Notes under the pieces: model-generated
What the model was told of the DNA's origin: nothing
Seen by the model: the letters and a program-made list of their open reading frames with translations, nothing else
Databases searched by the model: none
Part shown: positions 13,044-21,855 of the stretch, piece by piece
How the letters are laid out: each line of letters begins with the position of its first letter
Position numbering within the stretch: the stretch's first letter is position 1
Source: Ectothiorhodospira sp. BSL-9
Lineage (GTDB): Bacteria > Pseudomonadota > Gammaproteobacteria > Ectothiorhodospirales > Ectothiorhodospiraceae
Direction of reading: 5' to 3'
Assembly (NCBI RefSeq): GCF_001632845.1
Contig: NZ_CP011994.1
Span: 496,001 to 560,000 of the forward strand
DNA length: 64,000 nt
Made by a program: the position numbers and the translations under genes

Positions 13044-13069
13044 GCATGACCCACGATCGTGGGTCATGC
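13044..13069. repeat. 26-bp perfect palindrome
   Basis: A perfect dyad centred on CGATCG, followed at 13072-13088 by a second near-palindrome (GGCCCATCGATGGGGCC) and then T6 on the plus strand. It lies between mdh and the DUF6489 gene, both on the minus strand, so the T-run is on the wrong strand for a terminator of those genes. Its function is unknown. Confidence 0.6.
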
Positions 13070-13087
13070 CCGGCCCATCGATGGGGC

Positions 13088-13342
13088 CTATTTTTTGTTG
13101 TCGTCCTTGCTGCCACTCTGGGTAAAGGCCTGCCAGAACAGCTTCTGCATGGCATCCATGTTAGCCACGCCGCTCTGCATCAGCGGCTGCATCATGGCCA
13201 GGGACTCATAACCCTGCTGCCCCTCACGCATGCGCTTGGCCACGTCCTCCATCATTTCCTTCTGAAGAGGGGCCACATCGGGCAGGCCTAGAAAGGCTCG
13301 GATTTCTTCGGGGGTGGCATCCACCTCCACATTGATCTTCAT
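13088..13342 (-). CDS. DUF6489 family small protein
   Basis: An 84-aa soluble protein starting MKINVEVDATPEEIRAFLGL, with a methionine-rich helical middle and a polar tail (GSKDDNKK). The opening motif is what I recall of the uncharacterised DUF6489 family, widespread in gammaproteobacteria, often found beside unrelated housekeeping genes and without known function. The start was chosen at 13342 because AAGGAG lies six bases upstream; a longer frame to 13522 has no initiation site and reads across the divergent promoter region. Confidence 0.75.
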   Translation of the reverse strand: MKINVEVDATPEEIRAFLGLPDVAPLQKEMMEDVAKRMREGQQGYESLAMMQPLMQSGVANMDAMQKLFWQAFTQSGSKDDNKK

Positions 13343-13512
13343 GGGAACTCCTTCGCCTGTCAGTTGTTGCAATGCTGTGACCGGGGAGGACAAAAGTAAA
13401 GCCACAGTGTGCCTTACCCCACCCCATGAACACACGTTACCAAAACCAGCCCGACCGCGCAGGTGTGCCGTCGGGATGGCCCTGCTGCATCGCGGCAGGT
13501 AGACTGCCACCG

Positions 13513-14391
13513 GTGAACACACCCACCTACCTGATTGACTCCAGCATCTTCGTCTTTCGCGCCTGGTTCGCCCTGCCCGAGACCATCACCTGCCGCGATG
13601 GCCACCCGGCCAACGCCGCCCACGGCTTCGTGCGCTTCGTGCACACCCTGCTGCAAAGCGAACGACCGGCCCGCATCGCCTTTGCATTCGATGAAAGCCG
13701 GGGCACCTCCTATCGCCATGCCCTCTACCCCGCCTACAAGGCCAACCGCCCACCGGCCCCCGAAGAACTCAAGCGCCAGTTCGGCTGGTGCCGGGAATTC
13801 GTGAGCGCCCTGGGCCTGGCCCACCTCTCCAGCCCCACCTTCGAAGCCGATGACCTCATTGGCACACTGGCCGCAAGGGAACGCCAGGAAGGTCGCGCGG
13901 TCGTACTGGTCACCGGCGACAAGGACCTCTCCCAGCTCGTCCATGAGGGCGACCTGTGGTGGGACCCGCACCGCAGTCAGCGGCTCGATCCCCGGGGCAT
14001 TGAAAAGCGCCTGGGAGTGCGCCCCGACCAGGTGGCGGACCAACTGGCCCTGGCCGGAGACAAGGTGGACAACATCCCGGGCATCCCCGGCGTGGGCATG
14101 GCCACGGCGGCCCGCCTGCTGCGCCGCACCGACACCCTGGAGGCCCTGCTGGAGGACATCCCGGCCATTGCCCACATGCCCATCCGGGGCGCCAAACGCC
14201 TCATGGGCCTGGTGGACACCCACCGCGACACGGTGCGACTGGCCCGTCAGCTCACGGGCATCCACTGCGAGGCCGGTCTGCCGGCAGGCCTGGACCTGGG
14301 GCGCGGGCGTCCGGATGGGGCTCGACTGGGGGATCTGATGGACCAACTGGCCCTGCCTCCGTCCCGGCGATTTGACTGGGACAGGATCTAG
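13513..14391 (+). CDS. 5'-3' exonuclease / flap endonuclease-like (ExoIX/Pol I N-domain family)
   Basis: About 292 aa with the 5'-nuclease fold. Acidic metal ligands are in YLIDSSIFVFRAWF, FAFDES, FEADDLIGTLA and VTGDKDLSQLV. The helical arch residues YKANRPPAPEEL and the H3TH region PDQVADQLALAGDKVDNIPGIPGVG are clear. It is free-standing, without a polymerase domain, so it is comparable to Xni/ExoIX or to stand-alone homologues of the Pol I 5' nuclease. The start is taken as GTG at 13513 because conserved sequence begins there; an upstream in-frame ATG at 13426 would add 29 unlike residues. Confidence 0.82.
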   Translation: MNTPTYLIDSSIFVFRAWFALPETITCRDGHPANAAHGFVRFVHTLLQSERPARIAFAFDESRGTSYRHALYPAYKANRPPAPEELKRQFGWCREFVSALGLAHLSSPTFEADDLIGTLAARERQEGRAVVLVTGDKDLSQLVHEGDLWWDPHRSQRLDPRGIEKRLGVRPDQVADQLALAGDKVDNIPGIPGVGMATAARLLRRTDTLEALLEDIPAIAHMPIRGAKRLMGLVDTHRDTVRLARQLTGIHCEAGLPAGLDLGRGRPDGARLGDLMDQLALPPSRRFDWDRI

Positions 14392-14448
14392 ACAGGCGCC
14401 CCTCGAGTTTTGGCAGAATACAGAGCCTCGTCGTCACGCGTGGAGACC

Positions 14449-15135
14449 ATGGACCTACACACCCATACCGCCAGCACCGGACAATGCACACGCCCCCTTC
14501 GCCGGGCAGTGGTGCTCGCCCTGCTGCTCACCCTGCTCTGGGCGGCCCCGGCCCACAGCCACCCCCATGCCTGGATCGACCTGCAGGTCAGCGCCGTCTT
14601 CAATGAGGATGGCCACATCACCCAGCTGCGCCAGGCCTGGCTCATGGACCCCTTCTACAGCACCTTCCTGCTGGACGACATGGCCCAGGACGCCAGCGGC
14701 GACACCCAGGAAGAACAGCTGGACAGCATCGCCCGGCAGATCATCAAGAACCTGAGCGATTATCATTACTTCACCGAGATCCACCATGGCGACACCGCCA
14801 TCCAGGACGCCAGGGCGGAAGATCCCCGACTGGTTCAGAAACAGCGTCGCCTGGAACTGAGCTTCACGCTCCGCTTCGAGCAACCGCTGGACCCCGCCGA
14901 TGCCCCCCTGAAGTATGCGGTGTTCGACCCCACCTACTTCATCGAGATCCTGCATGCCGAGAGTGGCGGCATCCACCTGGAGGGCGGCTCCGAGCGCTGC
15001 GACATGGACCTGCGCGTCCCCCGCCCCGACCCCGCCATGGTGGCCCGGGCCGCCATGCTGGACTACGACCAGCAGGGCGACCCCAACATGGGTAAACATT
15101 TTGCTGAACGGGTGACCATCGAATGTTCCCGCTGA
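14449..15135 (+). CDS. DUF1007 periplasmic protein
   Basis: About 228 aa with a signal peptide ending in LLWAAPAHS, followed at once by the family signature [11 protein letters not shown]1007 proteins are often encoded beside nickel/cobalt exporters of the NicO/RcnA family, as here, and the His-rich mature N-terminus suggests metal binding. The function is inferred from context. The stop overlaps the start of the NicO gene by 13 bp, implying translational coupling. The ATG at 14449 is preferred over a TTG at 14410. Confidence 0.78.
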   Translation: MDLHTHTASTGQCTRPLRRAVVLALLLTLLWAAPAHSHPHAWIDLQVSAVFNEDGHITQLRQAWLMDPFYSTFLLDDMAQDASGDTQEEQLDSIARQIIKNLSDYHYFTEIHHGDTAIQDARAEDPRLVQKQRRLELSFTLRFEQPLDPADAPLKYAVFDPTYFIEILHAESGGIHLEGGSERCDMDLRVPRPDPAMVARAAMLDYDQQGDPNMGKHFAERVTIECSR

Positions 15136-16229
15136 TCATCCTCCTCATCGCCACCCTGCTCATCCCCGGACCTGCCACAGCCTCCCCACTCACCGGCGGC
15201 GCCCCGGCCCAGGAAAGCCAGCAGAGCCAGGAAACCCCGGCAGAGGCCACCCAGGCCGACAGCCTCCTGGACCGCTTCGTTGCCTGGACCATCACCCAGC
15301 AACGAGCCCTGCATCGCCAGCTGGCCGACGGCATGGAGACCCTGCAGGAAGCCCCCACTGCGGCCAATGCCGGCGCGCTGATCCTCATCAGCTTTCTCTA
15401 CGGCATCTTTCACGCCGCCGGCCCCGGGCATGGCAAGGCGGTGATCACCACCTATCTGCTCACCCACCGACAGCACCTGCGACGCGCACTCACGCTGTCC
15501 TTCGCCGCCGCCCTGATGCAGGGGCTTACCGCGGTGATCGCCGTGGCCACCGTCCTGTTCATCGTCGGGCGCACAGCGCGGGATGCCATGGGCCAGGCAC
15601 CGGCGCTGGAACAGGCCAGTTTCGCCCTGGTGGCCCTGCTGGGGGCCTGGCTCATGTTGCGGGCAGTCCGGCAGTTGATCCGCATCGCCCGGGAGCGACG
15701 CCGTCACCCCGTGCCCACACTTTCCCCCGCAGTAGGCGCCGCGCCGGTGTTCACGGCGGCGCCGTCTCAGCAGGGGGCGCCCGCCCCCCTCGCACCGTCC
15801 ATGAACGGCCATGCAGCCCATCACGAACACGGCGCCCATTGCGGCTGCGCCCATCACGTGGACCCGGGCCAGGCTGCCCGCGCCGACAGCGTCTGGGCCA
15901 TGGTGGCCACAGTGGCGGCCGTGGGTATCCGTCCCTGTACCGGGGCCATCCTGGTCCTGGTCGTGGCCCATATCATGGGCCTGTGGACCGCCGGCATCGC
16001 CGCCGTGATGGCCATGTCCGTGGGCACGGCCATTACCGTGTCCATCCTGGCCATCATGGCCGTGCAGGCCCGTACCCTGGCCACGCGACTCTCCGGCGGC
16101 CTGGGCATCAAAACGCAACTCGCCGCCCACGGTGTGGGCCTGCTGGGCGGGATGCTCATCCTGGGCATGGGACTGATCCTGTTCCTGGGCAGCTTCACCA
16201 CCCGCGTGCCACACCCCATGGGACTCTAG
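15123..16229 (+). CDS. Nickel/cobalt efflux transporter, NicO/RcnA family
   Basis: A 368-aa inner-membrane protein with a signal-like first helix and about six further membrane segments. The NicO signature [11 protein letters not shown] is at about residues 97-107, and [13 protein letters not shown] follows in the second half. A cytoplasmic or periplasmic loop near residues 225-250 is rich in His and Cys ([16 protein letters not shown]), the usual metal-sensing loop of RcnA-type exporters. It is paired with the DUF1007 gene. The direction of transport is assumed from the family. Confidence 0.85.
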   Translation: MFPLIILLIATLLIPGPATASPLTGGAPAQESQQSQETPAEATQADSLLDRFVAWTITQQRALHRQLADGMETLQEAPTAANAGALILISFLYGIFHAAGPGHGKAVITTYLLTHRQHLRRALTLSFAAALMQGLTAVIAVATVLFIVGRTARDAMGQAPALEQASFALVALLGAWLMLRAVRQLIRIARERRRHPVPTLSPAVGAAPVFTAAPSQQGAPAPLAPSMNGHAAHHEHGAHCGCAHHVDPGQAARADSVWAMVATVAAVGIRPCTGAILVLVVAHIMGLWTAGIAAVMAMSVGTAITVSILAIMAVQARTLATRLSGGLGIKTQLAAHGVGLLGGMLILGMGLILFLGSFTTRVPHPMGL

Positions 16230-16231
16230 CC

Positions 16232-16813
16232 ATGACCCGCTCCCGCAACCCCAGGGACTCGGGCAAGGAGCCGGCGCGTGTCATCCTGTTCAACAAGCCC
16301 TTCGACGTGCTCACCCAGTTCACCGACAAGGAGGGCCGCAAGACCCTGGCCGACTTCATCCCCGTGCCCGGGGTGTATGCCGCTGGCCGCCTGGATCGGG
16401 ACAGCGAGGGTCTGGTGGTGCTCACCGACAACGGCCAGCTTCAGGCGCGCATCAGCCACCCGGATCACGCCATGAGCAAGACCTACTGGGCCCAGGTGGA
16501 GGGCATCCCGGACGAGACCGCCCTGCGGGCCCTGTGCGACGGGGTAGAGTTGCGTGACGGCCTCACCCAACCCGCCCGCGCCCGGCTGATGGACGAACCC
16601 GCCAGTCTCTGGCCCCGTGACCCACCCATCCGCGAGCGCCGTCACATCCCCACCGCCTGGGTGGAACTCACCCTCTCGGAGGGCCGCAACCGCCAGGTGC
16701 GACGCATGACCGCCGCCGTCGGTCACCCCACCCTGCGACTGATCCGTTACCGTGTGGGGTCATGGACGCTGGATGGCCTGGAGCCGGGGGCATGGTATGC
16801 CCTGTACCTTTGA
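16232..16813 (+). CDS. rluE: 23S rRNA pseudouridine synthase, RluE-like
   Basis: A 193-aa RsuA/RluB/E/F-family pseudouridine synthase without an S4 domain, as in RluE (modifies U2457 of 23S rRNA). The catalytic aspartate is in [14 protein letters not shown] near residue 53. Also visible are KTYWAQVEG and the [16 protein letters not shown] motif. It begins 2 bp after the NicO stop. A longer frame runs upstream through the NicO gene, but the conserved sequence starts here. Confidence 0.9.
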   Translation: MTRSRNPRDSGKEPARVILFNKPFDVLTQFTDKEGRKTLADFIPVPGVYAAGRLDRDSEGLVVLTDNGQLQARISHPDHAMSKTYWAQVEGIPDETALRALCDGVELRDGLTQPARARLMDEPASLWPRDPPIRERRHIPTAWVELTLSEGRNRQVRRMTAAVGHPTLRLIRYRVGSWTLDGLEPGAWYALYL

Positions 16814-16855
16814 TCCGGCATCACCCGTGGTATCGCAGGCATCCCAAGACACCGC

Positions 16856-16881
16856 CATTCGCGGCCAAGGGCCGCTTCCAC
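16856..16881 (+). repeat. Short palindromic repeat, CATTCGCGGCC family, copy A
   Basis: A 26-bp core with inverted arms GCGGCC/GGCCGC around AAG. It differs by one base from the copy inside ftsY. It lies in the gap between rluE and slt. Other copies are at 21773-21798, 23599-23624 and 28784-28809. Confidence 0.75.
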
Positions 16882-16964
16882 AGTGATCTCTGTTGCAGGA
16901 ACTTGCATCACGGTCTTAAAGTCAGTCATTGAAGTGAACCGGGCACCTACCCGGGAGGGATTTA

Positions 16965-19010
16965 TTGATGTCATCGATCCGACTGGCCGGCCTGCTTATT
17001 CCGGTCCTGCTCTTGCTGCCGGGAATGGCAACGGCCCTCACCTCCGGGACCACCGCCGAGCGCGCCGCCTTCGAGCGCGCCGAATCGGCCCTGAACCGCG
17101 GCGACCGCCAGGCCTTCCAGAGTGGCGTCAAGGCTCTCCAGGATTACCCCCTGCTGCCCTACCTGCTGCATGCTGATCTGAACAAACGTTTCTCGCAGCT
17201 TCGCCCCGACGAAGTGGAACAGTTCCTGGAGCGCTGGGGCGACACCCCTCCGGGGCGCCGTCTGCAGATCCGCTGGCTCACGCAACTGGCCCGGGATGAA
17301 GACTGGACAACCTATCGGGAACACTACCGTGAGGGGCTGGGCACCACCCTCACCTGCCACCATCACACGGCCCTGCTCAGGACAGGGCAGCGCCAACGCG
17401 CCCTGGAAGGCGTGGAAGACCTCTGGCTGGTGGGGCGATCACAGCCCGACGCCTGCGACCCCATCTTCAACGCCTGGCGCGACGCCGACCGCCTCACCCC
17501 TGAACTTGCCTGGGGCCGCTTCAGCCTGGCCATGGAAGCCGGCCAGCCCGGTCTGGCCCGGTATCTGCGCCGCTATATGCCGGAAGAAGACCGCACCTGG
17601 GCCAACCGCTGGATCTCCCTGCACGAGGACCCCAAACGCATCAGGGACATTGAGTGGCGGGCCGACACCCATCCCCGCGCCAGCGAAATCATCACCCACG
17701 CCTTCAATCGTCTGACCCGCCGTGATCCTCGAGAAGCGCTGGAAGTCTGGGAAAGCTCGGATTCCGACTGGGGACTGAGCCGCCAGGACGCCCTGGACAC
17801 CCAGCGCTTCATCGCCCTGCGGCTGGCCGTGCGGGAACGTCAGGATGCCCTGCCCCATCTGGCTTCCCTTTCCCATGCCGTGTTTGACGACACACTCCGG
17901 CAATGGCAGGCCCGCGCCGCCCTGGCGGGTCAGGACTGGGAGACCGTGGCCCGGACCATCACCCACATGTCGCCCGAGAGCCGGGACGAGGACGTATGGC
18001 GCTACTGGCATGCCCGTGCGCTGGAACAGATGGGCGACGACAGGAGTGCCCGCGCCCTGTACACGCAGGTGGCCGAGAGCCGCAACTTCTATGGCTTTCT
18101 CGCCGCCGACCGCATCAATGCCCCGTATCGCATCGGCCACCGCCCGCTGGACGTGGAATCCGGTCGTCTGCAGGACATCGCCCGGAACGACACCCTGCGT
18201 CGCGCCATGGAACTGCGCGCCCTGGGGCGCCATATCGACGCTCGCCGGGAGTGGTTCCACCTGCAGAACCAACTGGAAGGCGACGACCTGGCCGCCGCCG
18301 CCATCCTGGCCCGGGGCGAGGGCTGGCACGACCGGGCCATCTTTGCCGCGGCCCGGGCCCAGCGCTTTGACGACATCGACCTGCGCTTCCCCCTGGTGCA
18401 CACCCGGCTGATCACCGAAAAGGCCTCGGAGCAGGGCATCAACCCCGCCTGGGCCATGGCCGTGGCCCGCCAGGAAAGCGCCTTCATGGAAGATGCCCGC
18501 TCCCACGCCGGGGCCCTGGGCCTGATGCAGATCATGCCCGCCACCGGTCGCTCCATGGCCCCCAATGTGGGCCTGAGCATCGACCACAGCCTGCAACTAC
18601 TGGATCCCGGCATCAACGTGAGCATTGGCACCTACTACCTCAAGCGCAATCTTGAAGGGTTTGGTGGTCACCCCATGCTCTCCACCGCCGCCTACAACGC
18701 GGGTGCCGGCCGGGTGCGCAGCTGGTTGCCCGAAGAAGCCCTGCCCGCCGATGTGTGGGCCGAACTGATCCCCTTCCATGAGACCCGCGACTATGTGCGC
18801 CGGGTACTGGCCTATCAGGTGATCTACGAGGTGCGCATGGGCCTCAACCCCACCACACTGAGCAGCCTGCTGCCCCCGGTGACCCCCCGCTCGCAATTGA
18901 GTGAGTCCCAGATCCTGCACCAGACCCGCTGGTCCGGTAGCGACAACCTGAGCCAGCCGCTCACGGAGATCTGTGATGCGCCGGGGTACACCGAAAACCC
19001 CTGTTTGTGA
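16965..19010 (+). CDS. slt: Soluble lytic murein transglycosylase
   Basis: A 681-aa periplasmic enzyme that cleaves peptidoglycan to 1,6-anhydromuropeptides. Signal peptide MSSIRLAGLLIPVLLLLPGMATA. A long superhelical U/L region of about 440 residues is followed by the GH23 catalytic domain: catalytic Glu in VARQESAFMEDARS, then GALGLMQIMPAT and STAAYNAGAGRV. Length and layout match Slt70. Its products feed the recycling route that includes AmgK/MurU earlier in the window. The next gene starts within a few bases of its stop. Confidence 0.95.
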   Translation: MMSSIRLAGLLIPVLLLLPGMATALTSGTTAERAAFERAESALNRGDRQAFQSGVKALQDYPLLPYLLHADLNKRFSQLRPDEVEQFLERWGDTPPGRRLQIRWLTQLARDEDWTTYREHYREGLGTTLTCHHHTALLRTGQRQRALEGVEDLWLVGRSQPDACDPIFNAWRDADRLTPELAWGRFSLAMEAGQPGLARYLRRYMPEEDRTWANRWISLHEDPKRIRDIEWRADTHPRASEIITHAFNRLTRRDPREALEVWESSDSDWGLSRQDALDTQRFIALRLAVRERQDALPHLASLSHAVFDDTLRQWQARAALAGQDWETVARTITHMSPESRDEDVWRYWHARALEQMGDDRSARALYTQVAESRNFYGFLAADRINAPYRIGHRPLDVESGRLQDIARNDTLRRAMELRALGRHIDARREWFHLQNQLEGDDLAAAAILARGEGWHDRAIFAAARAQRFDDIDLRFPLVHTRLITEKASEQGINPAWAMAVARQESAFMEDARSHAGALGLMQIMPATGRSMAPNVGLSIDHSLQLLDPGINVSIGTYYLKRNLEGFGGHPMLSTAAYNAGAGRVRSWLPEEALPADVWAELIPFHETRDYVRRVLAYQVIYEVRMGLNPTTLSSLLPPVTPRSQLSESQILHQTRWSGSDNLSQPLTEICDAPGYTENPCL

Positions 19011-19018
19011 GGATACAA

Positions 19019-19903
19019 ATGACCCTCTGGCAGAACCTATCCAACCAGATCACTCAAGCCAGCGGCGAGAGCTTCACCCTCAAGAACTACCGCGGGGCCG
19101 GCGGCGGCTGCATCAACGAGGCGGCCGTGCTGGAAGGCAAGGACGGGCGCAGCTTCTTCGTCAAGCTCAACCGCCCGGAACTGGAGGACATGTTCGCCGC
19201 CGAGGCCGAAGGCCTGCACGCCCTGGGAGAACCCGGAGAGATCCGCGTCCCCACGCCCGTGTGCCATGGCATCACTGACGGACGCAGCTATCTCATCATG
19301 GAACACATCCCCCTGGGCGGGCCGCGCAACTCCCAGGCCTTCGGGGAGCAACTGGCCCGGTTGCACCAGCATATCCAGCCCCGCCATGGATGGCACCGGG
19401 ACAACACCATCGGCAGCACCCCGCAGATCAACACCTGGAGCGACGACTGGGTGCATTTCTGGCGTGAGCACCGCCTGGGCTATCAGTTGGGCCGTGCGCG
19501 CGACCAGGGCGCCGGTCGGACCCTGCTGGAAGCCGTGGAACAGTTGATGGCATCCCTGCCGGCCTTCTTCACGGACTATCGGCCACAAGCCTCGGTGCTG
19601 CACGGTGACCTGTGGGGCGGCAATCACGACTCGGACGCCCAGGGGAACCCGGTGATCTTCGATCCCGCGGTGTACTACGGGGACCGGGAGACGGACGTGG
19701 CCATGACGGAGTTATTCGGCGGTTGCGACCGGGATTTCTACGCAGCCTATGACGCCACGTGGCAACGGGACGCGGGCTATGGGGTGAGGAAGGATCTGTA
19801 CAACCTGTACCACCTGCTGAACCACTTCAATCTGTTCGGTGGGGGCTATGCGGGTCAGTCGGAGCGCTTGGCACGGCGGCTACTGGCGGAGGTTAAGGGA
19901 TAA
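19019..19903 (+). CDS. Fructosamine kinase family protein
   Basis: About 294 aa of the fructosamine-3-kinase/ketosamine-kinase family (YniA type), which phosphorylates sugar adducts on glycated proteins or small amines. Visible: GGGCINEAAVLEGKDGRSFFVKLN (ATP-binding lysine), MEHIPLGGPR, catalytic loop VLHGDLWGGNHDSD and metal site VIFDPAVYYGDRETDVAM. The ATG at 19019 has GAGGA upstream; a GTG at 19007 overlaps the slt stop. Its 3' end overlaps the convergent rsmD by 11 bp. Confidence 0.87.
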   Translation: MTLWQNLSNQITQASGESFTLKNYRGAGGGCINEAAVLEGKDGRSFFVKLNRPELEDMFAAEAEGLHALGEPGEIRVPTPVCHGITDGRSYLIMEHIPLGGPRNSQAFGEQLARLHQHIQPRHGWHRDNTIGSTPQINTWSDDWVHFWREHRLGYQLGRARDQGAGRTLLEAVEQLMASLPAFFTDYRPQASVLHGDLWGGNHDSDAQGNPVIFDPAVYYGDRETDVAMTELFGGCDRDFYAAYDATWQRDAGYGVRKDLYNLYHLLNHFNLFGGGYAGQSERLARRLLAEVKG

Positions 19904-20468
19904 GAACCAACACCCCCCTGACCTCCCCTGCCCGGGTCTCCCGCAGCACCTCCCAGCCAACGGGCAACACCAACTCCGACACATCCGACTCGTGCTCCAG
20001 ATACACCCGCGCACCCGGGCGCAATAGCCCAGGGCGCTCCAGGGCCTCGATGGACTCCACCAACAGCCCCGTGCGATAGGGAGGATCCAGAAACACCAGA
20101 TCAAACCCCTCATCGCACTGCCTGAGATACCCCAGCCCATCCCGCGCCTGCACCTGGATCTGCTCCGCGCCCAGGGTAGCCACCTGCTCACGCAGATGGG
20201 CCGCCAGCCGGGCATCCCGCTCCACCATCACCACCCGGGCGGCCCCTCGCGAGGCCGCCTCAAAGCCCAGGGCCCCTGAGCCGGCAAACAGATCCAGGCA
20301 ACGGGCCCCGGGCAATATCGGTTGCAGCCAGTTGAACAGGGTCTCGCGCACCCGGTCCGGCGTGGGCCTCAGACCGGGGGCATGGGGCACCGGCAGGCGG
20401 CGGCTGCGCCACTGCCCGCCGATGATCCGCAGCCGCCCGGGGGCCCCCCGGCGCGGCGCACCCCTCAA
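19893..20468 (-). CDS. rsmD: 16S rRNA (guanine966-N2)-methyltransferase
   Basis: A 191-aa SAM methyltransferase that modifies G966 of 16S rRNA. Starts RLRIIGGQWRSRRLPV and PTPDRVRETLFNWL, then the SAM motif CLDLFAGSGALGFEAASRGA and catalytic DLVFLDPPYRTG (DPPY), all diagnostic. The start is TTG at 20468, overlapping the TGA of the upstream M16 gene, so the two genes are translationally coupled. Position next to ftsY is a conserved proteobacterial arrangement. Confidence 0.93.
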   Translation of the reverse strand: MRGAPRRGAPGRLRIIGGQWRSRRLPVPHAPGLRPTPDRVRETLFNWLQPILPGARCLDLFAGSGALGFEAASRGAARVVMVERDARLAAHLREQVATLGAEQIQVQARDGLGYLRQCDEGFDLVFLDPPYRTGLLVESIEALERPGLLRPGARVYLEHESDVSELVLPVGWEVLRETRAGEVRGVLVLIP

Positions 20469-21760
20469 CCCTCGCCTCCAACAATCACCGTGACCAGGCG
20501 CTCCGGGTCCACCCGACGGGCAAAGGCCTCGTTCACCTGCTCGGGCGTCAGGGCCTCCACCTCATCGGTGAACGTGTCCAGAAAATCCAGGGGCAGACCA
20601 TAGAACCCCATCATGGCCACATGATCCAGGATGCCGGAGTTACTGGCCGTACGGAGCGGGAACCCGCCCACGATATTGCGCACGCTGGCGTTCAGCTCAT
20701 CCTCATCCAGGCCCTCGGCCACGAAGTCTTCCAGGGTGTCGCGTATCACGCCAATGGCCTCGTCCGCCTGGTCCACCTGGGTCTGCACACCCATGATGAA
20801 GGGCCCTGCCTGGGACATGGGCGAGAAGTGGCTGAACACGCTATAGGCCAGGCCCCGCTGGGTGCGCACCTCATCCACAAGGCGCGAGGTGAACCCGCTG
20901 CCACCCAGACGGTGGTTGCCCACATAGAGCGGGAAATAGTCCGCATCCCCCCGGGCCATCCCGGGTTGCCCCATGAACACATGCACCTGTTCGGAGGGGA
21001 AGGACACCCGCACCGTCTCGGCGGACTCCAGGGGCTCCACCTCCGGCAGGGCCGGGGCCGGTTCACCCTCGGGCAGGGCCGCGGCTACCCGCTCGGCCAC
21101 CGCCTCGGCCTGTTCCCGATCCAGCCCCCCCACCAGGGCCAGCACGCCATTGCGGGCCACGTAGTAGCGCTCATGGAAGGCCTTCAGGTCATCCGTGGTC
21201 ACGGACTCAAGCCCTTCCTGGGTGCCGATGGGCATGCCTGCATAGGGATGATCGCCGTACACCGTCTCGAAGAAGGTGCGCCGGGCAATCGCCCCCGGGT
21301 TCTGCTCCTGAGCCTGCAGGGCCACCAGGGCCTGACGCCGGGCCCGGTCCAGCCCGCGCTGCTCGAAACGGGGCTGACTCACGGTGGTCACGAAGGTCTC
21401 CACCGCCGTCTCCATCCAGTCTGCCTCGGTCAGGGTGCGCAGCGAGGCCGTGGCCATGTCCCGCTGCGAGTCGCTGCTGAACTGGGCACCCACGCCCTCG
21501 AAACGCTCAGCGATGGCATCCGCATCCCAGTCCGCAGCCCCATCGGAAAGCAGGCTGTTAGTGAGCCGCGCCAGGCCGGGTTGATCTCCATCCCGCGCAC
21601 TTCCCCCATGGAACACCAGGCGCATATCCACCATGGGCAGGGCCGGCGCGGGCACGAAATACACCTTCAACCCGTTGTCGGTCTCCCAGTGCTGGATGTC
21701 ACTCTCACCCGCCACGGCCCCCGCCGGGAGCCCAAGCACCAGTGCCAAGGCCACCACCAT
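20465..21760 (-). CDS. M16-family zinc peptidase homologue lacking the HxxEH motif
   Basis: About 431 aa with signal peptide MVVALALVLGLPAGAVA. It has the M16 fold, but where active members have HxxEH this protein reads FHGGSARDGD, so the zinc site is absent. Paired with the active M16 gene just upstream, it is probably the non-catalytic half of a heterodimer, as in other two-subunit periplasmic M16 proteases. The start at 21760 is preferred because GGAAAGG precedes it and a signal peptide begins there; a longer frame to 21859 would run through a palindromic repeat. Confidence 0.82.
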   Translation of the reverse strand: MVVALALVLGLPAGAVAGESDIQHWETDNGLKVYFVPAPALPMVDMRLVFHGGSARDGDQPGLARLTNSLLSDGAADWDADAIAERFEGVGAQFSSDSQRDMATASLRTLTEADWMETAVETFVTTVSQPRFEQRGLDRARRQALVALQAQEQNPGAIARRTFFETVYGDHPYAGMPIGTQEGLESVTTDDLKAFHERYYVARNGVLALVGGLDREQAEAVAERVAAALPEGEPAPALPEVEPLESAETVRVSFPSEQVHVFMGQPGMARGDADYFPLYVGNHRLGGSGFTSRLVDEVRTQRGLAYSVFSHFSPMSQAGPFIMGVQTQVDQADEAIGVIRDTLEDFVAEGLDEDELNASVRNIVGGFPLRTASNSGILDHVAMMGFYGLPLDFLDTFTDEVEALTPEQVNEAFARRVDPERLVTVIVGGEG

Positions 21761-21772
21761 GCCTTTCCACTC

Positions 21773-21798
21773 GTGGGAGCGGCCCTCGGCCGCGAATG
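21773..21798 (-). repeat. Short palindromic repeat, CATTCGCGGCC family, copy B
   Basis: 25 of 26 bases match the ftsY copy, in reverse orientation. It sits in the short gap between the two M16 genes, just upstream of the likely start of the second. Confidence 0.75.
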
Positions 21799-21855
21799 TC
21801 GAAGCCACAATCGATTCCCCCTTCACCATCAACAATCCAGTCATCATCTTCCACC

